A DNA stretch of 35,896 nt, from positions 1-35,896 of the forward strand of contig JAUNAV010000014.1 in assembly GCA_030527425.1 (NCBI GenBank), read 5' to 3'. Source of the DNA: Tissierellia bacterium. GTDB taxonomy: Bacteria; Bacillota; Clostridia; Tissierellales; Peptoniphilaceae. A program made the translations under genes and the position numbers. The notes under the pieces were generated by a model. The model was not told the DNA's origin. It made no database searches and saw only the letters and a list, made by a program, of their open reading frames with translations. Shown piece by piece: positions 17,888 through 27,094 of this stretch (position 1 is its first letter; each line of letters starts with the position of its first letter).

Positions 17888-18855
17888 AAAATATAAAAAT
17901 CACTACGATTGGTGGTGGAACGGGTTCATCTAGTATTTTAAAAGGAATTAAATATTATACACAAAGTATTTCGGCTATAGTTACCGTAGCAGATGATGGC
18001 GGAAGTTCTGGTAGGCTACGCAAAGATTTTGGAATTTTACCACCAGGCGATATCAGATCATGCATCTATGCATTATCAAATGCACCAGTTAGCCTTGAAA
18101 ATGCTCTAAATTATAGATTTGATAAAGGAGATTTAAAAGGCCATAGTCTTGGAAATCTAATATTAACAGCATTTACTGATATGTTTAATGGTTTTGATAA
18201 AGCATTATCAGAAATGAGTAGCATTTTTAATATAACTGGTAAAATATATCCTATGACGCTTGAAGATGTTAAATTATATGCAATTCTTGAAGATGATTCT
18301 ATTATTGAAGGAGAAAGTAATATTACCTTTCTATCGCGTTTAAATGATCTTAAAATAAAAAGTGTGTATTTAAATCCAAATAAGGTATCATCTCCTATAG
18401 GAGCAAAAGAAGCTATTTTAGAGGCGGATTATATATTAGTTGGTCCAGGTTCTTTATTTACATCGATAATGCCAAATTTTTTAGTAGATGATATCAAAAA
18501 TGCCTTTAAAAATTCAAATGCAAAGAAAATTTATATTTCTAACATTATGACTCAACCTGGAGAAACTGACAATTTTAATTTGAGAGATCATATCAATGCT
18601 ATAGATAGACATCTTGGTACAACACATTCTTTTGATTATATATTTGTAAATAATAAAAAGATACCTGAGAATTTATATTATAAATATTTATATAAGAATG
18701 ATTCAAAACAAATTTTTTTATCTAAAGAAGATATTTATTTTTTTAATGATTATGATATCAAAATTATAATGGGAGATTTTTTAGATGAAAGCCAAGAATA
18801 TGTAAGGCATGATGGCAAAAAGATTGTTAAAAAGATATTAGGAGAAAATATATGA
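17881..18855 (+). CDS. yvcK: Gluconeogenesis factor YvcK/CofD-like protein
   Basis: Rossmann-like UDP-sugar-binding regulator, needed in B. subtilis for growth on gluconeogenic carbon and for correct PBP1 placement. The N terminus TIGGGTGSSSILKGIK is the nucleotide-binding loop, followed by VTVADDGGSSGRLR and LPPGDIRSC, the family signatures; GHSLGNLIL and GPGSLFTS follow. The 324 residues are normal. Start ATG at 17881 overlaps the end of rapZ by 7 bases. Its stop overlaps the ATG of the next gene, a protein phosphatase, in an ATGA arrangement. In B. subtilis YvcK is a substrate of Ser/Thr kinase PrkC, so a phosphatase directly downstream is notable. Confidence 0.95.
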   Translation: MVKNIKITTIGGGTGSSSILKGIKYYTQSISAIVTVADDGGSSGRLRKDFGILPPGDIRSCIYALSNAPVSLENALNYRFDKGDLKGHSLGNLILTAFTDMFNGFDKALSEMSSIFNITGKIYPMTLEDVKLYAILEDDSIIEGESNITFLSRLNDLKIKSVYLNPNKVSSPIGAKEAILEADYILVGPGSLFTSIMPNFLVDDIKNAFKNSNAKKIYISNIMTQPGETDNFNLRDHINAIDRHLGTTHSFDYIFVNNKKIPENLYYKYLYKNDSKQIFLSKEDIYFFNDYDIKIIMGDFLDESQEYVRHDGKKIVKKILGENI

Positions 18856-19574
18856 ATTATATAAGATTGCCTTTAGAAAAAGTTGATAATTGTAGAGATC
18901 TAGGCGGATATCCTACAATTAATAATAAGGTTACAAAATGGAGAAAATTTATCAGAAGCGGAAATTTAAATATTATTAACGATAAAGATATAAATTTTCT
19001 TAAAAAGTATGGTGTTAAAACAATAATCGATCTTAGGAAAGAAAATGAAATCATGCATCTAGATAGTATAAATCTTATAAAAAAGCATTTTAAATATTAT
19101 AATGTATCTTTAGCTAAATATGATTTTAAAGACAGAGAGATGGAAAAGATAATATCTGGTAAGAAAACTGTTGGGGAGAGTTATTACGATTTAATTGATA
19201 ATTATAAAGCTGTAAATGAAATATTTAATATAATATATGAAGCTAAAGGAGCAGTTCTTTTTCATTGTCATGAAGGAAAAGATAGAACTGGAATAATTAG
19301 TATGTTGCTTTTAGCATTATGCGATGTATGTAAAAAAGATATAATAGCAAATTATGAGGTATCTTCTGCAAATTTGGGTTATATAAAAAGATATAATAAA
19401 GATGAGAGATTATCGGTATTTAGAATAACTTCTCCATTCTATATTAAAACAGCGATGGATTATATTGACAGAAAATACTATTCTGTAAAAGTGTATCTAA
19501 ACAAATATTGTAAAATAGAAGAAGAAAAATTAAACAGTATAGTAGAAGAGTTTTTGGAGACTATAAATGTATGA
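18852..19574 (+). CDS. Tyrosine/dual-specificity protein phosphatase (Y_phosphatase3-like)
   Basis: Cysteine-based phosphatase of 240 residues. The catalytic P-loop is HCHEGKDRTGI, giving Cys-X5-Arg. The N-terminal NCRDLGGYPT and RSGNL are typical of the bacterial LptP/Y_phosphatase3 group that acts on phosphotyrosine and sometimes on phosphoinositides or phosphoserine/threonine. An aspartate in DLRKENE completes the family pattern. There is no signal peptide, so it is cytoplasmic, unlike many secreted virulence relatives. It overlaps yvcK by 4 bases and the Nudix gene by 8, so it is firmly part of the operon. Its substrate is unknown; control of YvcK or another operon product is a guess from position only. 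Confidence 0.85.
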   Translation: MNYIRLPLEKVDNCRDLGGYPTINNKVTKWRKFIRSGNLNIINDKDINFLKKYGVKTIIDLRKENEIMHLDSINLIKKHFKYYNVSLAKYDFKDREMEKIISGKKTVGESYYDLIDNYKAVNEIFNIIYEAKGAVLFHCHEGKDRTGIISMLLLALCDVCKKDIIANYEVSSANLGYIKRYNKDERLSVFRITSPFYIKTAMDYIDRKYYSVKVYLNKYCKIEEEKLNSIVEEFLETINV

Positions 19575-19968
19575 AAGAAGTGCAGGTGGCGTAGTAATTA
19601 ATGACGATAAAGTGTTAATATTAAAACGAAAAAATGGTGGTTGGGTTTTGCCTAAAGGTAGAATAGAAAAAAATGAAACAAAAAGACAAGCTGCTCAAAG
19701 AGAAGTTTTTGAGGAAAGCGGAATTAAAGCTAAACCAAGTAAGTATCTTGGATATAGCAAATATAACTTTTATGCAAATAATAATCTAATAAGAAAAACA
19801 GTCTATTATTATTTAATGCATACTTGTTTGACAACAAATTTAAAAGCCCAACAAGAAGAAGGATTTGTTAAAGCATGCTTTGTTGAATACAAAAAAGCTT
19901 TAGAGCTTTTGATACATAATTCAGAAAGAACAATGGTAGTTAATGCATATAAACTTCGAAAGGATTAA
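19567..19968 (+). CDS. Nudix hydrolase
   Basis: Small (133 residues) hydrolase of nucleoside diphosphates linked to another group. The Nudix box is complete: G of GRIEKNE, then REVFEESGI, giving GX5EX7REUXEEXGU. The N-terminal SAGGVVIN and GWVLPKG are the normal flanks. The exact substrate (diadenosine polyphosphates, oxidised dNTPs, RNA caps or isoprenoid diphosphates) cannot be told. In B. subtilis a Nudix gene (yvcI) lies next to yvcJ-yvcK-yvcL, so a Nudix member in this cluster is an old association even though the position differs. GGAG at 19556-19559 lies inside the phosphatase gene. whiA follows after 2 bases. Confidence 0.9.
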   Translation: MYERSAGGVVINDDKVLILKRKNGGWVLPKGRIEKNETKRQAAQREVFEESGIKAKPSKYLGYSKYNFYANNNLIRKTVYYYLMHTCLTTNLKAQQEEGFVKACFVEYKKALELLIHNSERTMVVNAYKLRKD

Positions 19969-19970
19969 TT

Positions 19971-20888
19971 ATGTCTTTTTCAAAAAGGTGTAAAAAAGAG
20001 ATATCTATTAAAGAGCTTAAATTTGAATTTTTGGATGCTGAGCTCTTTTCTTATGTTAAATTATCCGCTTCTTTAAAAATTATAGGTGGAGAATTTAATA
20101 TAAGTTTTGATGCAGATTATAATCATCAGGCAAGAAGGATTTATAATATTATAAAAACAAAATACGATTATTCACCTACTATTCAAGTCAATGAAAGCAA
20201 TAAATTTGGAAAAAATAAATATTATAGAGTAATAGTTGAAGATTGTGAAATTGTTAATGATATTATTAAAAATACTGGTTTTTTAGAAAATAACACTTCA
20301 AATGAAATTCTAAAACAATTAGAAAATGATGAATATAAAAAAATTTTTTTAAAAAATGCCTTTTTATTATATGGATCAATAAATGACCCAAGACGAGGTT
20401 ACTATGTAGAAATTGGAATATATAATGAAGTAATTAGCAAAGTGTTATTGGAATTAATGCTTTATTTTGATTTAAATCCTAAGATAATGACTAGAAATAA
20501 ATTGTATATAGTTTATTTAAAAGACAGCGATAAAATTTCTGATTTTTTAAGTATAATATCTGCTTATAAATCTCTTTTAGAATTAGAAGATGTTAGAGCA
20601 ATGAAATCTCTTAGAAATGATATAAATCGTAAAACTAATTGTGATAAAGCTAATATTGATAGGATAGTAAATGCCTCATTAAAACAGATTAATGCGATAA
20701 AAAAATTAAAAGAGTTAAATCTATATGAGTCTCTAAAAGATGATGAAAAAGAAATTTGTGAATTGAGACTTTCTAATCCTTCAATGTCTTTAGAGGAACT
20801 TTCTAAAAATCTTGATTCTAAAATGACAAAAGCAAAAATCAATTATAGACTACAAAAAATAATAAGACTAGCTAATAATAGTAATTAG
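19971..20888 (+). CDS. whiA: DNA-binding regulator WhiA
   Basis: Conserved Gram-positive protein with an N-terminal LAGLIDADG-like fold and a C-terminal helix-turn-helix. In streptomycetes it controls sporulation genes; in Bacillus it affects cell division and chromosome segregation without acting as a classical regulator. The N terminus SFSKRCKKEIS is typical. RAMKSLRNDINRKTNCDKAN and ASLKQINAIKKL mark the linker, and the final LSNPSMSLEELS...KMTKAKINYRLQKI is the HTH. Standard size (305). Start ATG after AAAGGATT. Eight bases separate it from dnaE, which has AGGTGAT as ribosome site, so the two are co-transcribed. Confidence 0.95.
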   Translation: MSFSKRCKKEISIKELKFEFLDAELFSYVKLSASLKIIGGEFNISFDADYNHQARRIYNIIKTKYDYSPTIQVNESNKFGKNKYYRVIVEDCEIVNDIIKNTGFLENNTSNEILKQLENDEYKKIFLKNAFLLYGSINDPRRGYYVEIGIYNEVISKVLLELMLYFDLNPKIMTRNKLYIVYLKDSDKISDFLSIISAYKSLLELEDVRAMKSLRNDINRKTNCDKANIDRIVNASLKQINAIKKLKELNLYESLKDDEKEICELRLSNPSMSLEELSKNLDSKMTKAKINYRLQKIIRLANNSN

Positions 20889-20896
20889 GTGATATT

Positions 20897-23800
20897 ATGG
20901 GAAAATTTACACATTTACATGTTCATACAGAGTATTCTTTATTAGATGGTTTTTCTCCAATTAATAAACTTTTAGATAAAGTAAAACAATTAAATATGGA
21001 TTCAATTGCAATAACTGATCATGGGCAAATGTATGGAGTGATAGAATTCTATAAAGAAGCCAAAAAAAGAGGAATAAAACCTATAATTGGCTGTGAAGTT
21101 TATGTAAGTAAAAATTCTCATCTTGAAAAAAATACCAATAATAGAAGATACTTTCACTTGATTTTACTTGCAAAAAACAATGAGGGCTATAAAAATCTAG
21201 TGAAAATTGTATCTGAAGGATATGTAAGAGGATTTTATTATAAGCCTAGAGTAGATAAGAGTATTTTAAGAAAGTATAGTAAATCACTCATAGCCTTAAG
21301 TGCGTGTTTAAATGGTGAAATCAGTCAAAACATATTAGAAAATGATTATGATAAAGCCAAAAAAGCTCTAAGCGAGTATGTGGATATCTTTGGCCATGAA
21401 AATTTTTATTTAGAATTACAAAATCATGGCTTAAAAGAACAAAAGAAAGTCAATGAAGCATTGCTAAGACTCCATAGAGAAACTAAAGTTGAATTGGTGT
21501 GTACAAATGATGTTCATTATGTAGAAAATACTGATTACTATTATCAAGATGTTTTAACATGTATTCAAACGGGGGCATTGTTAAAAGATAATGACCGTAT
21601 GAAGATGCCTTCCAATGAGTTTTACTTAAAAAGCTATGAACAAATGAGTGAATTGTTTAGCGAATTTGAAAATGCTATAACAAATACTCAAAAAATCGCA
21701 GATATGTGTAATGTCGAAATTGAATTTCACAAACTACATTTACCAGAGTATAATAAATTACCTAATGGTCTTACCAATTCTTCCTATTTAAGAAAATTAG
21801 TTTTTGATGGTTTGAAAGAAAGATATGCCAATATAACAAAAGAAATAAATGACAGAGCTAAAAAAGAATTAGATGTCATTGAAAAAATGGGATATGTTGA
21901 TTATTTTTTAATCGTTCAGGATTTTATAAATTATGCAAGAAATAATAATATTGCAGTTGGACCAGGAAGAGGATCAGCTGCAGGCTCATTGATTTCTTAT
22001 GCATTGTCGATAACTAATATAGATCCATTAAAATATAATTTACTTTTTGAGAGATTTTTAAATCCAGAACGTGTTTCAATGCCTGATATCGACATCGATT
22101 TTTGTTATGAAAATAGAGATAGAGTTGTTGAATACGTAAATAAAGTATATGGTAGAGATCATGTAAGCCAAATTATTACATTCGGTAGAATGCAAGCAAG
22201 AAATGCAATAAGGGATGTGGGAAGAGTTTTAGATATTTCATACAATAAAGTCGATCATATTGCAAAATCAATACCACAAACACTAAATATGACGATAGAT
22301 AGAGCTCTTGAAGTTAATCCTAAATTTAAACAAGAATACAACTCGGATAGCCAGACAAGAAGAGTTGTGGACACAGCTAGAAAAATTGAAGGACTTCCAA
22401 GGCATACTTCAATACATGCTGCAGGTGTTGTTATATCAAAAGAAATAGTTACCGATATTATCCCACTAGCACTTTCAAATGATCAAGTTGTAACTCAATA
22501 TAATATGACTGAAATTGAAGAATTAGGCTTATTAAAGATGGATTTTTTGGGTTTAAGAACACTTACAGTAATACAAGACACTGTAGAAGCTGTGAAGGCA
22601 AATCAAAATATTGAGATTGATATAGATAAAATAGATGAAAATGATCCGAAAATGATTGGTTTATTTACACAAGCAAATACTATAGGTATATTTCAATTTG
22701 AATCTACTGGAATGAGAAACTTTTTAAGAGAGCTTAAACCTACAAGATTTGATGATCTTATAGCAGCAAATTCGCTTTTTAGACCAGGTCCAATGAATGA
22801 GATACCAACTTATATTCATAATAAATATCATCCAGAAGATGTAAAATATATTGATAAATCCTTAAAACCAATTCTAGAAGTGACATATGGCACAATAGTT
22901 TATCAGGAACAAGTTATGCAAATAGTTCAACAATTAGCTGGATATTCGCTAGGTGAAGCAGATAATTTAAGAAGAGCTATGAGCAAAAAAAAGATGGATG
23001 TCATGGAAGAAAATAGAAATATTTTCGTAAATGGATTAGATGATGAAAAAGGCAATATTATAATTAAAGGCTGTAAAAGAAATGGAATAAAAGAAGAAAA
23101 TGCTAATAAAATTTATGATTTAATGATTGATTTTGCAAAGTATGCTTTTAATAAATCCCATTCTGTTGCTTATTCAATGGTTGCTGTCCAAACTGCTTAT
23201 CTTAAATGTTATTACCCATGTGAGTTTATGGCAAGTTTGATATCATCTGTTATGAATAATGCGACTAAAATGGCATTATACATCAGCGAATGTCAAAAAT
23301 TAAAAATTGAGGTCTTAGCGCCAGATGTTAATGAGAGTTATAAAAAATTTACTACAGTTAATAGAAGCATACGTTTTGGTCTATCTGGAATAAAAAATGT
23401 TGGCGAAAATTTAATAGATGTTATAATAGAAGTGAGAAAAAAAGCTAAATTTAAAAACTTCAAGGACTTTATAGAAAGAATTGAAAAGAAAAATGATAGA
23501 GTTTTAAATAAAAAGGCTTTGGAATCTTTGATTAAGGCAGGATGTTTTGATAGTTTTGGCTATAAAAGAAGCCAGTTAATGGCCGTATATAAAAATTCCC
23601 TTGCATCAATTCATGATAATTCTAGGATTAATCTATCAGGACAAATTAGCTTACTAGATGCTGGAGATCATAAAACAGATGTAAATCTTCCTGATATTGA
23701 TGAGTATCCAAAACAGGCTAAGCTTTCTTTAGAAAAGGAAGTACTAGGATTATATATATCGGATCATCCTTTAAGGCCTTACATTGATAAATTAGAAAAT

Positions 23801-24331
23801 GTTGTAAATTTTACAACTGAAATTTTAAATGATGATCAGCCTGGCCTAAAAGATAAATTAGATTCAAAATATGTAAAAATGGCAGGAATCATAACAGAAA
23901 AGACTCAAAAGATGACAAAAAATAATACAGTTATGGCTTTTATCAATCTCGAAGATTTATATGGAAATATAGAAGCTGTAGTTTTTTCTGATGTATATGA
24001 TAAGTTTTTACCTCTTATAGAAGAAGATAAAATAATTATTGCAGAAGGAAAATTGCAAAGTAACGAAAATGATGTTAAGCTTATTGTTACAAAAGTGAGT
24101 GATATAAATAAAATTGATAATAAAAATCTTTATTTGAGGATGAATTCTTATGAATTTGAAAGCAAAAAAACACAACTTTTAAGCAATAAAGGCAATACAC
24201 CTGTAATTGTTTATTTTACAGATAAGAATAAGGCATATAAGCTTAATAAAAAATTTTGGATAAACAACGAAAAAAGTTTTATAATATACTTACAAGACCA
24301 ATTAGGGGTCGAGAATGTAGTGTTAAAATAA
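20897..24331 (+). CDS. dnaE: DNA polymerase III subunit alpha (DnaE)
   Basis: C-family replicative DNA polymerase of 1144 residues. The N-terminal PHP domain begins HLHVHTEYSLLDG with DHGQMYG. The palm has GPGRGSAAGSL and MPDIDIDF, which provide catalytic aspartates, and later fingers and helix-hairpin-helix segments (FGLSGIKNVGENLID). The C terminus holds an OB fold (MAGIITEKTQKM ... NLEDLYGNIEAVVF). It lacks the 3'-5' exonuclease of PolC, as expected for DnaE. In Firmicutes DnaE usually extends RNA primers before handing over to PolC; I infer the same here, without seeing polC. Located between whiA and pfkA in the same direction, as in many Clostridia. Confidence 0.97.
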   Translation: MGKFTHLHVHTEYSLLDGFSPINKLLDKVKQLNMDSIAITDHGQMYGVIEFYKEAKKRGIKPIIGCEVYVSKNSHLEKNTNNRRYFHLILLAKNNEGYKNLVKIVSEGYVRGFYYKPRVDKSILRKYSKSLIALSACLNGEISQNILENDYDKAKKALSEYVDIFGHENFYLELQNHGLKEQKKVNEALLRLHRETKVELVCTNDVHYVENTDYYYQDVLTCIQTGALLKDNDRMKMPSNEFYLKSYEQMSELFSEFENAITNTQKIADMCNVEIEFHKLHLPEYNKLPNGLTNSSYLRKLVFDGLKERYANITKEINDRAKKELDVIEKMGYVDYFLIVQDFINYARNNNIAVGPGRGSAAGSLISYALSITNIDPLKYNLLFERFLNPERVSMPDIDIDFCYENRDRVVEYVNKVYGRDHVSQIITFGRMQARNAIRDVGRVLDISYNKVDHIAKSIPQTLNMTIDRALEVNPKFKQEYNSDSQTRRVVDTARKIEGLPRHTSIHAAGVVISKEIVTDIIPLALSNDQVVTQYNMTEIEELGLLKMDFLGLRTLTVIQDTVEAVKANQNIEIDIDKIDENDPKMIGLFTQANTIGIFQFESTGMRNFLRELKPTRFDDLIAANSLFRPGPMNEIPTYIHNKYHPEDVKYIDKSLKPILEVTYGTIVYQEQVMQIVQQLAGYSLGEADNLRRAMSKKKMDVMEENRNIFVNGLDDEKGNIIIKGCKRNGIKEENANKIYDLMIDFAKYAFNKSHSVAYSMVAVQTAYLKCYYPCEFMASLISSVMNNATKMALYISECQKLKIEVLAPDVNESYKKFTTVNRSIRFGLSGIKNVGENLIDVIIEVRKKAKFKNFKDFIERIEKKNDRVLNKKALESLIKAGCFDSFGYKRSQLMAVYKNSLASIHDNSRINLSGQISLLDAGDHKTDVNLPDIDEYPKQAKLSLEKEVLGLYISDHPLRPYIDKLENVVNFTTEILNDDQPGLKDKLDSKYVKMAGIITEKTQKMTKNNTVMAFINLEDLYGNIEAVVFSDVYDKFLPLIEEDKIIIAEGKLQSNENDVKLIVTKVSDINKIDNKNLYLRMNSYEFESKKTQLLSNKGNTPVIVYFTDKNKAYKLNKKFWINNEKSFIIYLQDQLGVENVVLK

Positions 24332-24340
24332 GGAGTTAAT

Positions 24341-25300
24341 ATGAAAATTATTGGAATTTTAACAAGTGGTGGGGATGCCCCAGGCATGAATCCTGCTATT
24401 AGAGCAGTAGTAAGAACTGCATTAGATAATGGATTAAGAGTAAAAGGAATAAGAAATGGCTATGATGGGGTTATGAAAGGTGACATCTATGAAATGAATG
24501 TTTCATCTGTAGCAGATATAATTCATAAAGGTGGTACTATCCTTGGAACAGCTAGAAGCCTTGAATTTAAAGAATTAGAGGGCAGAAAAAGAGGAGCTCA
24601 AATTCTAAGAGATTATGGTATTGAAGGTTTAATAGTTATTGGAGGAGATGGATCATTTAAAGGCGCTAAGGGTTTAAGTGATCTAGGAATTAATACTATA
24701 GCAATCCCAGGAACCATTGATAATGACATGAATTATACTGATTATACAATTGGATTTTTTACTGCTGTAGAGACAGTTATAGATGCCATTGGTAAATTAA
24801 GAGATACATCATCATCACATGGTAGAGCTGTAGTTATTGAAGTAATGGGTAGACATTGTGGTGATATAGCATTATATGCAGGTCTTGCAGGTGGAGCAGA
24901 AAGTATAATAGTTCCTGAGCATGAATTTTCAATGCAAGAGATCATAACAAAAGTTGAAAGAGGTAAAAAAAGAGGTAAATTGCATCATTTAATAGCTTTA
25001 GCTGAAGGTGTGGGCAATCCATATGAAGTGGCAAGAGAGCTAGAAGATAAAACTGGTGTAGAGACAAAAGTAACTGTATTAGGACATGTTCAAAGAGGTG
25101 GTACGCCCGCTGCTCCTGATAGATTATTGGGAACAACCATGGGCGCAAGAGCTGTTGAACTATTGTTAGAAGGTAAGACAAATCTAGCAATTGGATATTC
25201 TAATGGTAAATTAATAGAAGAAGCAATTGATGTTGCTATTGAAGAAAAATCTAAATTTAATGAAAGTTTATATACCTTAGCGAATAATCTATCACAATAA
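24341..25300 (+). CDS. pfkA: ATP-dependent 6-phosphofructokinase
   Basis: Phosphorylates fructose-6-phosphate in glycolysis. Motifs: TSGGDAPGMNPAIRA (ATP site), GGDGSFKGA, catalytic GTIDNDM with the aspartate base, EVMGRHCGDIA, and VLGHVQRGGTPAAPDR. GGDGS followed by ATP-type residues fits the ATP-using, allosteric bacterial group A enzyme; 319 residues is normal. The start ATG follows AAGGAG at good spacing, 9 bases after the dnaE stop. pyk follows after 9 bases, so the two main ATP-linked control points of glycolysis are made together. Confidence 0.97.
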   Translation: MKIIGILTSGGDAPGMNPAIRAVVRTALDNGLRVKGIRNGYDGVMKGDIYEMNVSSVADIIHKGGTILGTARSLEFKELEGRKRGAQILRDYGIEGLIVIGGDGSFKGAKGLSDLGINTIAIPGTIDNDMNYTDYTIGFFTAVETVIDAIGKLRDTSSSHGRAVVIEVMGRHCGDIALYAGLAGGAESIIVPEHEFSMQEIITKVERGKKRGKLHHLIALAEGVGNPYEVARELEDKTGVETKVTVLGHVQRGGTPAAPDRLLGTTMGARAVELLLEGKTNLAIGYSNGKLIEEAIDVAIEEKSKFNESLYTLANNLSQ

Positions 25301-25309
25301 GGAGGTAGA

Positions 25310-27094
25310 ATGATTAATAATAAACCAGAAATACTAAAAAAGACTAAAATTGTATGTACTATAGGTCCTTCTTCTGAAAAACCTGAAGTTCTAGAAGAAC
25401 TTATGAAATCAGGAATGAATGTTTGTAGACTTAATTTTTCACACGGAAGTCATGAGGAACATTTAGAAAAAATAAAAACAATCAGAAGAGTTAGAAGAAA
25501 ATTAAATCTACCAATTGCAATTATGCTTGACACTAAAGGACCTGAGATTAGATTAAAAACTTTTGATACTAAAGAAATAAGACTTGAACCTGAACAACTA
25601 TTTACTTTAACAACAAGAGATATAATTGGAAATAAAAATATTGTATCTGTAAGTTATCAAGGACTACCTGCAGATGTAAGCATTGGTTCATCAATCTCTA
25701 TAGATGATGGATTAGTGCAACTAGAAGTTGTTGATATAAAAGATAATACTGATGTAATATGCAAAGTTTTAAATAATGGAGTTTTGTCTGATCATAAAGG
25801 AGTTAATTTGCCAGGCAGTAAGACTAATTTACCAGCGATAACACCAAAAGATATAGATGATATTAAATTCGGTATTGATAATGATATTGACATGATTGCA
25901 GCAAGCTTTATTAGAAAAAAAGAAGATGTTTATGATATCAGAAAAGTCTTAGAAGACCATGGTGGCGAGCATATTAAAATCATATCGAAGATTGAATCTG
26001 AAGAAGGTGTAGAAAATTTAGACGAAATCATTGAAGCGAGTGATGGAATCATGGTTGCTAGAGGGGATTTAGGAGTTGAAATAAAAACTGAGTTAATACC
26101 AATTGTTCAAAAAAGAATAATAAGAAAAACCAATGAAGCAGGAAAACCAGTTATTACTGCTACACAAATGCTTGATTCTATGATTAGAATGCCAAGGCCA
26201 ACAAGAGCAGAAACAACAGATGTTGCCAATGCAATTATTGATGGTACAGACTGTGTAATGCTTTCTGGAGAAACAGCTGCTGGAAAATATCCTATAGAAG
26301 CTGTAAGAACTATGAGAGATATTTGTATAACCACTGAACTTTCTGAAGATTTCAAAAAAATCACTTATGGTGATGAAATTTTCTTATCAGCAAATAATAC
26401 AACTAATTCAATCTCAAAATCAACATGTAAAATTAGCGAACAGCTTAATGCAAAAGCTATTGTAGCTTGCACATCTTCAGGAAATACTTCAAGGTCAATA
26501 TCTAAATTTAGACCAGAGACTAATATCATTGCATGTACAACTAGTGAGAGAGTTGCTAGAAGTCTATCGACATCATGGGGTGTTTACCCAATAGTTATTA
26601 AAGAAGCTAAATATACTGATGAACTCATTGATCGTGCTATAGTTGGATCTTTAAAAAATGGTTATGTAAATCAAGGAGATTTAATTGTATTAACAGCAGG
26701 AATACCACTTGGTGTTTCAGGAACATCTAATCTTATAAAGGTACATGTTATTGGAGATATTCTTGCATCTGGAACTGGTATTGGTAATAGATCAGTTATA
26801 GGAAAAGTGTGTATCGGTTCTACTAAAGAGGAGATTGAAGAAAAATTTGAGCCTGGTGATATTATTGTTGCAAAATATACTGATTCTGATATGAAAGATT
26901 ACATGTCAAAAGCTTCAGCAATTATATCTGAAACTGGTGGTTTGACATCTCATACAGCAATTGTGTCTATTCATTTTGAAAAGCCAGCAATAATAGGTGT
27001 TGAAAATGCAACGCAAGTTCTCAAGGATGGTCAAATAGTTACTGTAGATCCACTTGGTGGAATAATTTATGATGGGGAAGCTAAAGTTCTATAA
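25310..27094 (+). CDS. pyk: Pyruvate kinase with C-terminal PEP-utilising-type domain
   Basis: Converts PEP and ADP to pyruvate and ATP. The barrel carries KIVCTIGPSS, CRLNFSHGSHE, MLDTKGPEIR, catalytic lysine in SKIESEEG, and ARGDLGVEI; ATQMLDSMIRMPRPTRAE is the family signature. At 594 residues it is longer than E. coli Pyk (about 470). The extra C-terminal part, SETGGLTSHTAIVS, is the phosphohistidine-type mobile domain also found on Bacillus pyruvate kinases, where the histidine is not needed for the reaction. Strong ribosome site AAGGAGGT. The stop overlaps the start of the methyltransferase gene (TAATG). Confidence 0.97.
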   Translation: MINNKPEILKKTKIVCTIGPSSEKPEVLEELMKSGMNVCRLNFSHGSHEEHLEKIKTIRRVRRKLNLPIAIMLDTKGPEIRLKTFDTKEIRLEPEQLFTLTTRDIIGNKNIVSVSYQGLPADVSIGSSISIDDGLVQLEVVDIKDNTDVICKVLNNGVLSDHKGVNLPGSKTNLPAITPKDIDDIKFGIDNDIDMIAASFIRKKEDVYDIRKVLEDHGGEHIKIISKIESEEGVENLDEIIEASDGIMVARGDLGVEIKTELIPIVQKRIIRKTNEAGKPVITATQMLDSMIRMPRPTRAETTDVANAIIDGTDCVMLSGETAAGKYPIEAVRTMRDICITTELSEDFKKITYGDEIFLSANNTTNSISKSTCKISEQLNAKAIVACTSSGNTSRSISKFRPETNIIACTTSERVARSLSTSWGVYPIVIKEAKYTDELIDRAIVGSLKNGYVNQGDLIVLTAGIPLGVSGTSNLIKVHVIGDILASGTGIGNRSVIGKVCIGSTKEEIEEKFEPGDIIVAKYTDSDMKDYMSKASAIISETGGLTSHTAIVSIHFEKPAIIGVENATQVLKDGQIVTVDPLGGIIYDGEAKVL

